A DNA stretch of 64,000 nt from Pseudomonas orientalis (GTDB lineage Bacteria > Pseudomonadota > Gammaproteobacteria > Pseudomonadales > Pseudomonadaceae). Position numbers and translations under genes: made by a program. The stretch spans positions 2,325,001 to 2,389,000 of the forward strand of contig NZ_CP094351.1 of the NCBI RefSeq assembly GCF_022807995.1. Reading direction: 5' to 3'. Positions 1-19,429 of this stretch are shown here, in pieces; within the stretch, counting starts at the first letter, position 1, and every line of letters starts with the position of its first letter. The notes beneath the pieces were generated by a model that had not been told where the DNA came from, did not search any database, and saw only the letters and a list, made by a program, of their open reading frames with translations.

Positions 1-2
1 GC

Positions 3-11714
<11,712 letters not shown>

Positions 11715-11861
11715 CCCGTATCCAATGTGGGAGGGGGCTTGCCCCCGATGGCGGTGTCACAGTCAACAGACGTATTGACTGACACACTGCCATCGGGGCA
11801 AGCCCCCTCCCACCTTTTGATCCCCATTGCTCCGCCGATTGGAGAGCTTGCCGCCGTGCGG

Positions 11862-11900
11862 TCAGAATTCCCAGCGATGCTGAACATTACGAGGCGGATC
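11862..11900 (-). pseudogene. Remnant of a TonB-receptor 3' end, copy 1
   Basis: Read on the minus strand this linker segment gives DPPRNVQHRWEF and a stop. The intact FpvA next door ends GEPRNVMVSTRWDF and a stop. The PRNV and RW(E/D)F pattern followed by an in-frame stop is a typical outer-membrane receptor C-terminus. It is therefore best read as the last dozen codons of an fpvA-like gene, diverged from the present fpvA, carried inside the REPIN repeat unit. It is too short to code for anything. Confidence 0.6.
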
Positions 11901-12054
11901 AGGACGGCATTATCCAATGTGGGAGGGGGCTTGCTCCCGATTGCGGTGTCACAGTCAACAGATGTATTGACTGACACACTGCCATCGGGGGCAAGCCCCC
12001 TCCCACCTTTTGATCCCCATTGCTCCGCCGATTGGAGAGCTTGCCGCCGTGCGG

Positions 12055-12093
12055 TCAGAATTCCCGGCGATGCTGAACATTACGAGGCGGATC
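12055..12093 (-). pseudogene. Remnant of a TonB-receptor 3' end, copy 2
   Basis: Second copy of the same fragment in the next REPIN linker. It is almost identical to copy 1; one base change turns the Trp of RWEF into Arg. It shows that the linker and the REPIN were duplicated together as one unit. Confidence 0.58.
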
Positions 12094-12235
12094 AGGACGG
12101 CATTATCCAATGTGGGAGGGGGCTTGCCCCCGATTGCGGTGTCACAGTCAACAGATGTATTAACTGACACACTGCCATCGGGGGCAAGCCCCCTCCCACA
12201 TTTTGATCCCATTACTCCGCCGATTGGCCGTGCGG

Positions 12236-14677
12236 TCAGAAGTCCCAGCGCGTACTGACCATCACGTTACGCGGCTCGCCGTAGGCGGCAGAGTTATAGA
12301 AGCCGACGTTGGTGTAGTAGGACTTGTCGAAGATGTTGTTGAAGTTGACCGTTGCCGACAGGTTTTTGGTGACCTGATAGCGGGTCATCAGGTCCACCAG
12401 CCAGTAGGATTCCTGGGTGATGTCCTGGTTGGTTTCCAGCGGCCCGTTCCAGATCTCGTTCCAGCCCTTGGTCTGCCAGCGCACGCCGCCGCCGATGGTG
12501 AACTTGTCCAGGTCACCCTTGAGCTTGTAGGTGGTGTTCAGGTTGACCTGATGCTCGGGCTCGAAGGTGGAGATCTTCTTGTCGTCGTCATCGCGCACGA
12601 TTTTGTGGGTGTAGCCACCTTGCACTTGCCAGCCCGGGCTCAACTCACCGGAGATTTCCGCTTCGTAGCCCTTGGTCACGGCCTTGGAGCCTTTGAACGC
12701 ATAGTTCTGCGGGGTCGGCGTCTGGTTGTTGTACGCATCGTCGGAGATCGCCCGGTTGGTCTCATGCACTTCGAAGTAAGCGATGCTGGTGTTCAGACGG
12801 CCATTGAAGAACTCGCCCTTGAGGCCAATCTCGTAGTTCTGGCCTTCGTCGGGTTCCAGCAGTTTTTCGTTGCGGTCCTTATAGGTGCTTTCCTGAGGCT
12901 GGAAAATATCGGTGTAGCTGGCGTAGGCCGAGAAGTTGTCGTTGAGGTCGTAGATCACCCCGGCATAAGGAATGAACCGCCCGGTTTCCTTGTAGGAAGG
13001 GTTGTTACCGGTGACGTGATAGTTGGCCACGCGCCCGCCGAGGATCACGTTCAGGTCATCCATCACGTTCAAGCGCGTGGTCACGTAGTAACCCGTCTGG
13101 CGGATGGTGTCGTCGATGTACTGCTGGGCCGGGCCGTAGATAGGCTTGGCGAGGTGGCCGTTCCAGTTATAGAAATCGACTTTGTTGCCGCCCGGCCATT
13201 CCGGCGCCCAGTAACCCTTGCCCTGCCAGCGCGAGGTGCCGATCGAGCCGCCCACTACCAACTCATGTTCGCGGCCGAACAAGCTGAAAGGTCCGGTGGC
13301 GTAGAGGTCGGCGGAGGTGCTTTTGGTTTCGCCGGTGTACTTCTGCCCGTTGATTTCGGCGGTGCCATCGGCTGCCGGCTGGACGAACTGAATCGAACCC
13401 AGGTCGGCGTGGTAGCCGTTGATTTTGTGGTCGAGCTGGAACTTGGTCACCCAGCCGTCACCCAGGTCATGCTCGAGCATGGCGAACGCGGTACGGGTGT
13501 TCTGCTCCCAGGAACTCCAGGTGGTGCCGTTGTTGTAGGAGCGCGGCATCTTGTTGATGCTGCCGTTGGAGTTGACCAGCGGGAAGGAGCCGGACCAGCT
13601 CGAACCCTGCGGAACGTTGTCCTGGTAGTCAAAGCCCACGGTCAGCAGGGTGTCGGGGGACAGATCGAATTCGGTAATGCCGTAGTAGGTTTCGGTCTTG
13701 CGCGAATAGTGGTCCATGAAGGACTTCTTGTCCTGGTACGCAGCGACCGCGCGCCCACGGATATTGCCGCTGTCGGTCAGGGGCCCGCTGACATCCACTT
13801 CACTGCGGTAGTTGTCCCAGGAGCCAGCGCCCAGTTGCACATGACCCTTGAAATCCGAAGTCGGTTTCTTGCGGATCAGGTTGATGGTCGCCCCCAGGGA
13901 GCCGGCGCCATTGAGCAGGCCGGTAGCGCCCTTGAGTACTTCGACACGGTCATAGATCGCCATGTCGCTCAAGGTGTTGCCCGCCGAATAACCGACGTTG
14001 CGCACGGTGGAAGGAATACCGTCGTACTGGAAGCTGTTGACCGAAAAGCCCCGGGAATAGTAGTTGGTGCGGTCGCTGTCATAGGCCGACACAGTGATGC
14101 CCGGCGTGTGGCGCATCACGTCGTCCATGTTGTTGAGGCCGAAGTCCTCGATGTGCTGGCGAGTGACCACGGTGATCGACTGCGGGGTTTGCCGGGGTGT
14201 CAGGGTCAGGCGCGTGGCGGTGGCGATAGTGCCCGGGGTGTAGGAACCCGAGCCTTCGGTGATGTTGCCCAGGTAGTTGGCGGTGACCTCAGTGGGGCTC
14301 AGTTCCAGCCCGCCGGCGGTGCTGGCGGCGGCCACGGTCAAAGTATTGCCGTTGAGGCTGTAGGTGGTCTGGCTGCCTGCCAGCAACGCATCGATGGCCT
14401 GCTGCGGCTGCATCTTGCCCTTGATCGCACGGCTGTTCTTACCCTGCACGTCGCCAGGGCTGTACAACACTTGCATATTGGTCTGGCGACCCAATTCCTG
14501 CAGCGCGCTCCCCAGCGGCTGCGCGGGAATGTTCAACTCGATCTCCTGGGCCTGTACATAGCCTGCAACCGGCAGCGACACCGCCAGGGCCAGGGCACTC
14601 GGAAGAAGGTTCATGTTCAGGGCCCTGCGCATGGATAACGCTTTACTCAGGGGGCTGAGACCGAGTCGTGCTGGCAT
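12236..14677 (-). CDS. fpvA: Ferripyoverdine TonB-dependent receptor FpvA
   Basis: Outer-membrane receptor for ferric pyoverdine, 813 aa. A long signal peptide ends at about residue 43 (YVQA before QEIEL). An N-terminal STN signalling domain follows (roughly residues 44-115, IPAQPLGSALQELGRQ), as in FpvA-type transducers that signal to an anti-sigma factor. Next come the plug (from about residue 140, with RGFSVNSFQYDG and an NLIRKKP segment) and a beta-barrel ending in the aromatic RWDF. The ATG chosen has GAAGAGA upstream; internal Met codons at residues 16 and 22 are alternatives. It lies 107 bases downstream of pvdE on the same strand, with a Fur-like box between them, so it probably has its own iron-controlled promoter. 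The partner FpvR/FpvI/PvdS genes are not in this window. Receptor type should match the peptide made by the adjacent NRPS. Confidence 0.95.
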   Translation of the reverse strand: MPARLGLSPLSKALSMRRALNMNLLPSALALAVSLPVAGYVQAQEIELNIPAQPLGSALQELGRQTNMQVLYSPGDVQGKNSRAIKGKMQPQQAIDALLAGSQTTYSLNGNTLTVAAASTAGGLELSPTEVTANYLGNITEGSGSYTPGTIATATRLTLTPRQTPQSITVVTRQHIEDFGLNNMDDVMRHTPGITVSAYDSDRTNYYSRGFSVNSFQYDGIPSTVRNVGYSAGNTLSDMAIYDRVEVLKGATGLLNGAGSLGATINLIRKKPTSDFKGHVQLGAGSWDNYRSEVDVSGPLTDSGNIRGRAVAAYQDKKSFMDHYSRKTETYYGITEFDLSPDTLLTVGFDYQDNVPQGSSWSGSFPLVNSNGSINKMPRSYNNGTTWSSWEQNTRTAFAMLEHDLGDGWVTKFQLDHKINGYHADLGSIQFVQPAADGTAEINGQKYTGETKSTSADLYATGPFSLFGREHELVVGGSIGTSRWQGKGYWAPEWPGGNKVDFYNWNGHLAKPIYGPAQQYIDDTIRQTGYYVTTRLNVMDDLNVILGGRVANYHVTGNNPSYKETGRFIPYAGVIYDLNDNFSAYASYTDIFQPQESTYKDRNEKLLEPDEGQNYEIGLKGEFFNGRLNTSIAYFEVHETNRAISDDAYNNQTPTPQNYAFKGSKAVTKGYEAEISGELSPGWQVQGGYTHKIVRDDDDKKISTFEPEHQVNLNTTYKLKGDLDKFTIGGGVRWQTKGWNEIWNGPLETNQDITQESYWLVDLMTRYQVTKNLSATVNFNNIFDKSYYTNVGFYNSAAYGEPRNVMVSTRWDF

Positions 14678-14724
14678 GGATGCTTTCTCTTCTAGGTTTT
14701 AAGTGGGCAGTTATCGTATCTATT

Positions 14725-14743
14725 GAGGTTAATTCTCATTACC
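14725..14743 (-). promoter_or_regulatory. Candidate Fur box upstream of fpvA
   Basis: On the minus strand the segment reads GGTAATGAGAATTAACCTC, which matches the 19-base Fur consensus GATAATGATAATCATTATC at 13 positions by hand count. It sits about 50 bases upstream of the fpvA start, where a Fur repressor would block an fpvA promoter under iron-replete conditions. Inference from sequence only. Confidence 0.55.
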
Positions 14744-14784
14744 ACTAGTGAGACGTTCCTACCTGGAAAAACCGGAAAATAAAT

Positions 14785-16437
14785 TCACGCCGGTTCCATT
14801 TCATGTACCACCTGGCCGGCGCGCAGGCGCACCAGCTGGTCGGCGATATCGAAATAGCGGTCGTCGTGGCTGATTACGATGATGGTCTTGCCCAGGCGCT
14901 TGAGGTCCGGCAACAGCTCGGTGTAGAAGATCCGGCGGAAGGCCGGGTCCTGGTCGGCGGCCCATTCGTCGAACACCAGCACCGGGCGTTCTTCCAGCCA
15001 GGCGTTGACCAGGGCCAGGCGCTTGCGCTGGCCGGTGGAGAGGTCGGTGGTGCTGAACACGCCGTCCTTGACGCTGACCTTGTGCGCGATTTCCAGGCGT
15101 TCCAGGTATTTGGTGGCGCTGTCCAGGGACTGGGTGGCGCTGCCCTGGACCAGGTCGTCGAACAGGTAGTAGTCGGAAAACACCGTGGTGAACAGCTGGC
15201 GATAGTCGTCGCGCTCAGGGTCGGTGACCGCTTCGCCGTTCAGGCGAATCTCGCCGGCCTGGGGCGGGTACAAGCCCAGCAGCAGCTTGATCAGGGTGGT
15301 CTTGCCGCTGCCGTTTTCGCCGACGATAAACACGATGTCGCCTTGCTGGATGCTCAGGTTGATCGGCCCCAGGTGGAACGGCTCGCTGCCCTCGACCGCG
15401 GGTGGGCTGTAGCTCACGTCGCGCAGTTCGAGGCTGTTGACCACCGGTTTCGGCGCTTCGCTGTCGTCCATCAGCAAGTGCGGTTCCGGGGACGAAAAAC
15501 GCTCCGACAGTTCACTGATGCGGCCGAACGCGATCTTGGCCTTGCCGACTACGGGCAGGTAACCCAGCAGGTGTTCCAACGGGCCTTTCATGTACAGCAG
15601 CACCAGCACGAAGCCGGTGATCACCGTCGGGTCCGGGTTGGGGTTGTATGCCTGCATCGCCAGCGCCAGGCCGATGACCACGAAGAACAGCATCGAGCCG
15701 AACGTCTTGGCGAGGATGTAGATGTTGACCGAACGCACCTGGATGTCGCTGATGCGGTCGGCGGTTTCCTGGATACGGTGGGTGTTCATGCGAAACCGCC
15801 GTGGCCGGTGCATGCGCAGTTCCTTGGCGCCGGACGCGATGGCGTTGTAGTAACGCTGCAACTCATCTTCATGGCTGCGCGCCAGGTCGAAGCCCTGGAT
15901 GCCTTTGCCGCCGGCGATGAACTGCACGGCGCTGCCGATAATGATCGCCACCACCATCATCAGGAACATCGGCACCGACAGGTAGGCCAGGTAGCCCAGG
16001 CATCCGAGGGTGACCGTGGCCGCAATGGCCAGCGGCGTGAACGCGAAGGAAAAGTCGCTGATGGTGTCGACGTCGTGGGTCAGCACCGGGATCAGGCGGT
16101 GGGAGCGATAGCGCTCGATCTGGCCGATGGGTGCCGACAATACCTTCTCGCCGAGGTCCTTGCGCAGGGCGGCGATGATCCGTTGGCCGACGTAGTTGGT
16201 GCCGATGTCGGAAATGATCGAGCTGAGCAGCGCCACCACGCACAGCGCCGCAAAGGTCAGGACCACGCCCTGGGTCATGCCGGCCGCCGAATGCAGCGCG
16301 TTATTGATGGTCGCCAGCAGCAACGTAATGGCCAGGCCGCCCACCATGCCGAGGGCGACGGAGACCGTCACAATGGTGCGAAAGGGCCGGAGCAGGGCGA
16401 GCAAGCCTTTGAAGGCGCCGCGTTTGGGTTCGGTCAT
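14785..16437 (-). CDS. pvdE: Pyoverdine precursor ABC exporter PvdE
   Basis: Inner-membrane ABC transporter with fused membrane and ATPase domains, about 550 aa. In pyoverdine producers PvdE moves the acylated ferribactin precursor to the periplasm for maturation. The N-terminal half has about six hydrophobic segments. The ATPase half shows Walker A GENGSGKTTLI, signature LSTGQRKRLAL and Walker B VLVFDEWAADQDP. I start at the ATG preceded by CGGGATG (protein MTEPKRGAF); a GTG 39 bases further upstream would lie almost at the transcription start implied by the PvdS box, so it is less likely. The gene is divergent from pvdF and 107 bases upstream of fpvA on the same strand, the usual pyoverdine arrangement. 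Confidence 0.94.
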   Translation of the reverse strand: MTEPKRGAFKGLLALLRPFRTIVTVSVALGMVGGLAITLLLATINNALHSAAGMTQGVVLTFAALCVVALLSSIISDIGTNYVGQRIIAALRKDLGEKVLSAPIGQIERYRSHRLIPVLTHDVDTISDFSFAFTPLAIAATVTLGCLGYLAYLSVPMFLMMVVAIIIGSAVQFIAGGKGIQGFDLARSHEDELQRYYNAIASGAKELRMHRPRRFRMNTHRIQETADRISDIQVRSVNIYILAKTFGSMLFFVVIGLALAMQAYNPNPDPTVITGFVLVLLYMKGPLEHLLGYLPVVGKAKIAFGRISELSERFSSPEPHLLMDDSEAPKPVVNSLELRDVSYSPPAVEGSEPFHLGPINLSIQQGDIVFIVGENGSGKTTLIKLLLGLYPPQAGEIRLNGEAVTDPERDDYRQLFTTVFSDYYLFDDLVQGSATQSLDSATKYLERLEIAHKVSVKDGVFSTTDLSTGQRKRLALVNAWLEERPVLVFDEWAADQDPAFRRIFYTELLPDLKRLGKTIIVISHDDRYFDIADQLVRLRAGQVVHEMEPA

Positions 16438-16495
16438 AAATACATCCCGGAGAGTGAAAAGAGGGGCTGGGCACACAGACCCTTACCCATGACAA

Positions 16496-16519
16496 ACGAA
16501 GTGTCGGCGCGACTATTTA
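16496..16519 (-). promoter_or_regulatory. PvdS iron-starvation box for pvdE
   Basis: On the minus strand TAAAT (16519-16515) is followed by exactly 16 bases and then CGT (16498-16496). This matches the PvdS-dependent promoter pattern TAAAT-N16-CGT. It lies about 60 bases upstream of the chosen pvdE start and faces away from the matching box for pvdF. Confidence 0.82.
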
Positions 16520-16550
16520 GCTCGGCGTGCCGGGCGGTGGCGGCGCTGGA

Positions 16551-16574
16551 TAAATTGCGCGAGGGCTGGTTCGT
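16551..16574 (+). promoter_or_regulatory. PvdS iron-starvation box for pvdF
   Basis: TAAAT (16551-16555), 16 bases, CGT (16572-16574): an exact TAAAT-N16-CGT match for the PvdS extracytoplasmic-function sigma factor. It lies about 60 bases upstream of the pvdF ATG. With the oppositely oriented box 31 bases to its left it makes a compact divergent iron-starvation promoter pair. Confidence 0.84.
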
Positions 16575-16635
16575 TCTTGTTGTGTAGGCGCACGGGTATT
16601 GACGCCGTACGTATTCCTTCTGCGAGAGCGAAACA

Positions 16636-17463
16636 ATGACGAAAAAGAACCTGGTGTATGTGTGGTCCCTGAGAAATGCCGCCGCCGACAAGGCCGGGCA
16701 GTCGGTGGCCTACAAGGACCATGAGCGCTACATGAAGTCGGTACTGGAATTTCTGGTGGGCTCGCTCAACGACACCGCGCTGGGCGACGCCTACAACCTG
16801 GTCGGGGTGGTATATGACGATGATGAGCAGAATCCACGTGATCAGGCGCTGGTCGCCGATTATGGTTTCGCTTATAAGCCTGGCGGCCAGTGGTTGTACC
16901 CGGCCGACCTGCGCGTACAGGGCAGGTTGGTCAACGACTTGTTGCTGAGCGTACCCTCGACCTATCGTCGCCTGCCACGGGGCAGCGCCGAACATATCGC
17001 CGGCAAACAGGATTTCGAACGGCGCCTGCAGGACGTGCTGGTGGAGTTGAAAGCCGACATCGTGGTGCTCGATGGCTTGCTGGTGATCCTTGATGAACTG
17101 GTGCGCCCAGGTGCGCCGTTTGCGCGGCGCATCATGAACATCCATCCGGGTATCACCCGTATCGAATCGCCTTACGAACGCCGTGGTGCCTATGCCACCT
17201 GGAATGCGCTGTATGGCGCACGTGGGCAGACCGTGGTGGACTGGGCGACCAGGGCCACCACGCCTTCAGAGCCGCTCTACCTCACTGGCGCATCGTTCCA
17301 CTATGTGGATAACGGCATTGATTCCGGCGAAGTGTTCCACGACGTATTGAAGACCGAAATCTCGCCGCAAGACACCATCCTCGAACTGCGCTGGAACAAC
17401 TTCAACAACAGCCTGTTCCCGGCGTTGCATGAAGGCCTGGAACTGTTGGCCCGGCAGGTCTGA
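16636..17463 (+). CDS. pvdF: N5-hydroxyornithine formyltransferase PvdF
   Basis: 275 aa, the usual PvdF length. It formylates N5-hydroxyornithine (made by PvdA) to the formyl-hydroxyornithine used by the pyoverdine NRPSs; it acts in the cytoplasm. The C-terminal half carries the formyltransferase signature: MNIHPGITRIESPYERRGAY (catalytic-type NxH) and later YVDNGIDSGEV (Asp). The ATG is preceded by GAGAGCG. It is transcribed from its own PvdS box, divergently from pvdE. Its presence agrees with the reading that module 2 of the adjacent NRPS uses a formyl-hydroxyornithine. Confidence 0.93.
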   Translation: MTKKNLVYVWSLRNAAADKAGQSVAYKDHERYMKSVLEFLVGSLNDTALGDAYNLVGVVYDDDEQNPRDQALVADYGFAYKPGGQWLYPADLRVQGRLVNDLLLSVPSTYRRLPRGSAEHIAGKQDFERRLQDVLVELKADIVVLDGLLVILDELVRPGAPFARRIMNIHPGITRIESPYERRGAYATWNALYGARGQTVVDWATRATTPSEPLYLTGASFHYVDNGIDSGEVFHDVLKTEISPQDTILELRWNNFNNSLFPALHEGLELLARQV

Positions 17464-17600
17464 ATACACTCTTGCTGATGCATCGAGTTCAAATGTGGGA
17501 GGGGGCTTGCCCCCGATGGCAGCGTGTCAGTCAATGCATAGGCAAGCTGATACTCCGCTATCGGGGGCAAGCCCCCTCCCACATTTTGACCTGTGTCGGC

Positions 17601-17681
17601 TTAGAGACTGGTGTTGTTGTCGGTGGCGCACATCCACCGCAACAACGAATGTCGCCCGCTGATGCCCAGCTTGATCGCGGC
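17601..17681 (-). pseudogene. Duplicated 3' end of the LuxR-type gene, copy 1
   Basis: Minus-strand reading gives AAIKLGISGRHSLLRWMCATDNNTSL and a stop; the intact regulator ends with the same sequence apart from Tyr in place of Cys. Upstream of this point the sequence no longer matches the intact gene. It holds only the last part of the helix-turn-helix and no start. Confidence 0.85.
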
Positions 17682-17871
17682 TTCGTGCCGACGCGCAATG
17701 CGGCGCGGCTGGACCCGATCGAGGCATTGGCTCGGGATTGATCTCTTTCGGTCGCTGGAGATCAAATGTGGGAGGGGGCTTGCCCCCGATGGCAGTGTGT
17801 CAGTCAATGCATAGGCAAGCTGATACACCGCCATCGGGGGCAAGCCCCCCCACATTTTGACCTGTGTCGGC

Positions 17872-17952
17872 TTAGAGACTGGTGTTGTTGTCGGTGGCGT
17901 ACATCCACCGCAACAACGAATGCCGCCCGCTGATGCCCAGCTTGATCGCGGC
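17872..17952 (-). pseudogene. Duplicated 3' end of the LuxR-type gene, copy 2
   Basis: Same fragment in the second repeat unit, with the Tyr of WMYATDNN kept as in the intact gene. The junction with unrelated sequence is at the same base as in copy 1, which shows that one original junction was amplified. Confidence 0.85.
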
Positions 17953-18145
17953 TTCGTGCCGGCGCGCAATGCGGCGCGGCTGGACCCGATCGAGGCATTG
18001 GCCCGGGATTGATCTCTTTCGGTCGCTGGAGATCAAATGTGGGAGGGGGGCTTGCCCTCGATGGCAGCGTGTCAGTCAATGCATAGGCAAGCTGATACTC
18101 CGCTATCGGGGGCAAGCCCCCTCCCACATTTTGACCTGTGTCGGC

Positions 18146-18224
18146 TTAGAGACTGGTGTTGTCGTCGGTGGCATACATCCACCGCAACAACGAGTGTCGC
18201 CCGCTGATGCCCAGCTTGCGCGGC
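18146..18224 (-). pseudogene. Duplicated 3' end of the LuxR-type gene, copy 3
   Basis: Third copy, with a small internal deletion near the junction (CTTGCGCGG where the others have CTTGATCGCGG). It ends with the TDDNTSL-stop type sequence instead of TDNNTSL. Non-coding remnant. Confidence 0.82.
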
Positions 18225-18415
18225 TTCGTGCCGACGCGCAATGCGGCGCGGCTGGACCCGATCGAGGCATTGGCTCGGGATTGATCTCTTTCGGTCGCTG
18301 GAGATCAAATGTGGGAGGGGGCTTGCCCCCGATGGCAGCGTGTCAGTCAATGCATAGGCAAGCTGATACACCGCCATCGGGGGCAAGCCCAACCCACATT
18401 TTGACCTGTGTCGGC

Positions 18416-19099
18416 TTAGAGACTGGTGTTGTTGTCGGTGGCGTACATCCACCGCAACAACGAGTGTCGCCCGCTGATGCCCAGCTTGATCGCGGCACGT
18501 TTGAGGTAGCTTTCGATGGTGTTGACCTTCAGCGCCAACTGTTCGGCCAACTCCGGCGCGGTGCGCCCGGCCAGCAGGCCCACGCACACTTCCAGTTCAC
18601 GGTTGGACAGGGTCAACCCCGATTGCACCAGCCGCTCCTGAATGCGCCGGCGCAAGGTCTCGATGCCCTGGTTTTGCGGTTCCTGCGGTGTATTGCCGGG
18701 GGGGCATGGCTGGATCGCGCTGATGTGGCTTTCCACCATGGGCAACAGCAGCGTGGAGAAGTCCTGCAGCATGCTGCGCTCCTGCGCCGAGAAGCTCTCG
18801 GACTGGTGCGAGCGGTACACCGACAGCACATACCGCATATCGTCTTTGCGGCGGGTGAGGTGCAGTTGCGCGGCCGGTTGCTCTTCGCCCAGTGCCACCG
18901 CCGAGTCGGTAAAGACCGGGCTGATCCTGCGGCGGGTGTGGCCGGCGGCATTCACTCGTAATTGCGTGATGTGGGTGGCGTCCACTGCCAGTTGGGTGAG
19001 GATCAGGTCATGCAGCATGCGTGGGAAGTGGCGACTGCCGGTGCTGGCGATGACCTTGCCTATATGTGGGAACAGGTGTGAGTTCATCAATTCGTCCAT
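18416..19099 (-). CDS. LuxR-family transcriptional regulator
   Basis: 227 aa. The C-terminal LuxR helix-turn-helix is clear: LSNRELEVCVGLLAGRTAPELAEQLALKVNTIESYLKRAAIKLG, then ISGRHSLLRWMY. The N-terminal ~150 residues are not a recognisable receiver or autoinducer domain (no phospho-acceptor pattern seen); they may sense an unknown ligand. The ATG at 19099 has a weak ribosome-binding site; a second ATG 12 bases on (MNSHLFPH) is possible. It is convergent with pvdF and divergent from the serralysin gene, so it could control the protease or pyoverdine genes, but nothing in the sequence proves the target. Its 3' end has been copied three times into the adjacent REPIN array. Confidence 0.85.
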   Translation of the reverse strand: MDELMNSHLFPHIGKVIASTGSRHFPRMLHDLILTQLAVDATHITQLRVNAAGHTRRRISPVFTDSAVALGEEQPAAQLHLTRRKDDMRYVLSVYRSHQSESFSAQERSMLQDFSTLLLPMVESHISAIQPCPPGNTPQEPQNQGIETLRRRIQERLVQSGLTLSNRELEVCVGLLAGRTAPELAEQLALKVNTIESYLKRAAIKLGISGRHSLLRWMYATDNNTSL

Positions 19100-19429
19100 G
19101 AGTTTCGAGTGCGGGTATTCGGCCTTATAGCGACGGGGATTAAGAGGCTAGCCAATGCGAATAACCTGCAGTGATAGTGCTGCCCGCCCAGACGTATGCT
19201 AGTACAGGCTGACGAAAGGGTGGGGATCCAATCGTTAAAAAAACAGATTAAAAGCGCATAACGACCATTGCGCGCGATTTCGTCGCCAGCGCAGAGATGG
19301 TGCCTACAGCTTCGGTGGTCGATGCCCAAGGCAGCTTGCGTAAGCGGCTATCCGAGAGCGGGAAGCAACGGACAGCTTGTCGGGGTGAGGGCGCTCAAGA
19401 TGGAGCCCCAGCCCGATAGGAGTGTGCAT
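19100..19429. other. Intergenic region between divergent LuxR and serralysin genes
   Basis: 330 bases holding the promoters of two divergent genes. I see an AT-rich patch (about 19230-19260) that could be a promoter, and the strong AGGAG at 19418-19422 for the protease. I looked for a TAAAT-N16-CGT PvdS box, since aprA is iron-regulated in other pseudomonads, and found none. The frame of the protease is open further upstream but lacks family similarity there. Confidence 0.5.

Larger units (their letters stand above)
11727..12200. repeat. Tandem array of three REPINs with linker sequence
   Basis: Three REPINs (11727-11813, 11918-12007, 12111-12200) repeat with a period of about 191-193 bases. 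Each begins with GTGGGAGGGGGCTTGC and ends with its inverted counterpart about 90 bases later. The linkers between them are near-identical and include the remnant of a TonB-receptor 3' end. The array fills the gap between the convergent NRPS and fpvA genes; no other gene is visible in this roughly 520-base stretch. Single-stranded, each REPIN can fold into a long hairpin, which may act as a transcription barrier between the two genes. Confidence 0.92.
17494..18415. repeat. Tandem array: four REPINs, three of them linked to copies of the 3' end of the adjacent LuxR gene
   Basis: REPINs start at 17494, 17767, 18038 and 18310 (spacing 273, 271, 272). Each is about 90 bases, GTGGGAGGGGGCTTGC to its inverted mate. 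After each of the first three comes the last ~80 bases of the LuxR-type gene plus about 85 bases of other sequence ending in TCGCTGGAGATCAAA; the fourth REPIN is followed by the intact gene. So the unit was duplicated in tandem and has picked up point changes and small deletions. The array is the whole content of the roughly 950 bases between the convergent pvdF and LuxR genes. Confidence 0.93.

Noticed and set aside
14678..14784. Looked for a TAAAT-N16-CGT PvdS box before fpvA
   Set aside because: On the minus strand no TAAAT with a CGT at the right distance was found; a Fur-like box explains iron control instead.
17501..18127. Open frames through the REPIN arrays (for example 76-122 codons)
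   Set aside because: They translate palindromic repeat sequence (GLPPMAV, GASPLPHL and similar) and change with copy number; they are not genes.
17494..18310. Regular repeats could look like a CRISPR array
   Set aside because: The period is about 272 bases with 90-base palindromic REPINs and gene-end copies, far from CRISPR repeat/spacer size, and there are no cas genes.
19268..19429. Extending the serralysin 54 codons upstream
   Set aside because: The upstream residues have no serralysin similarity, and the ATG at 19430 has an AGGAG at correct spacing and gives the usual length.
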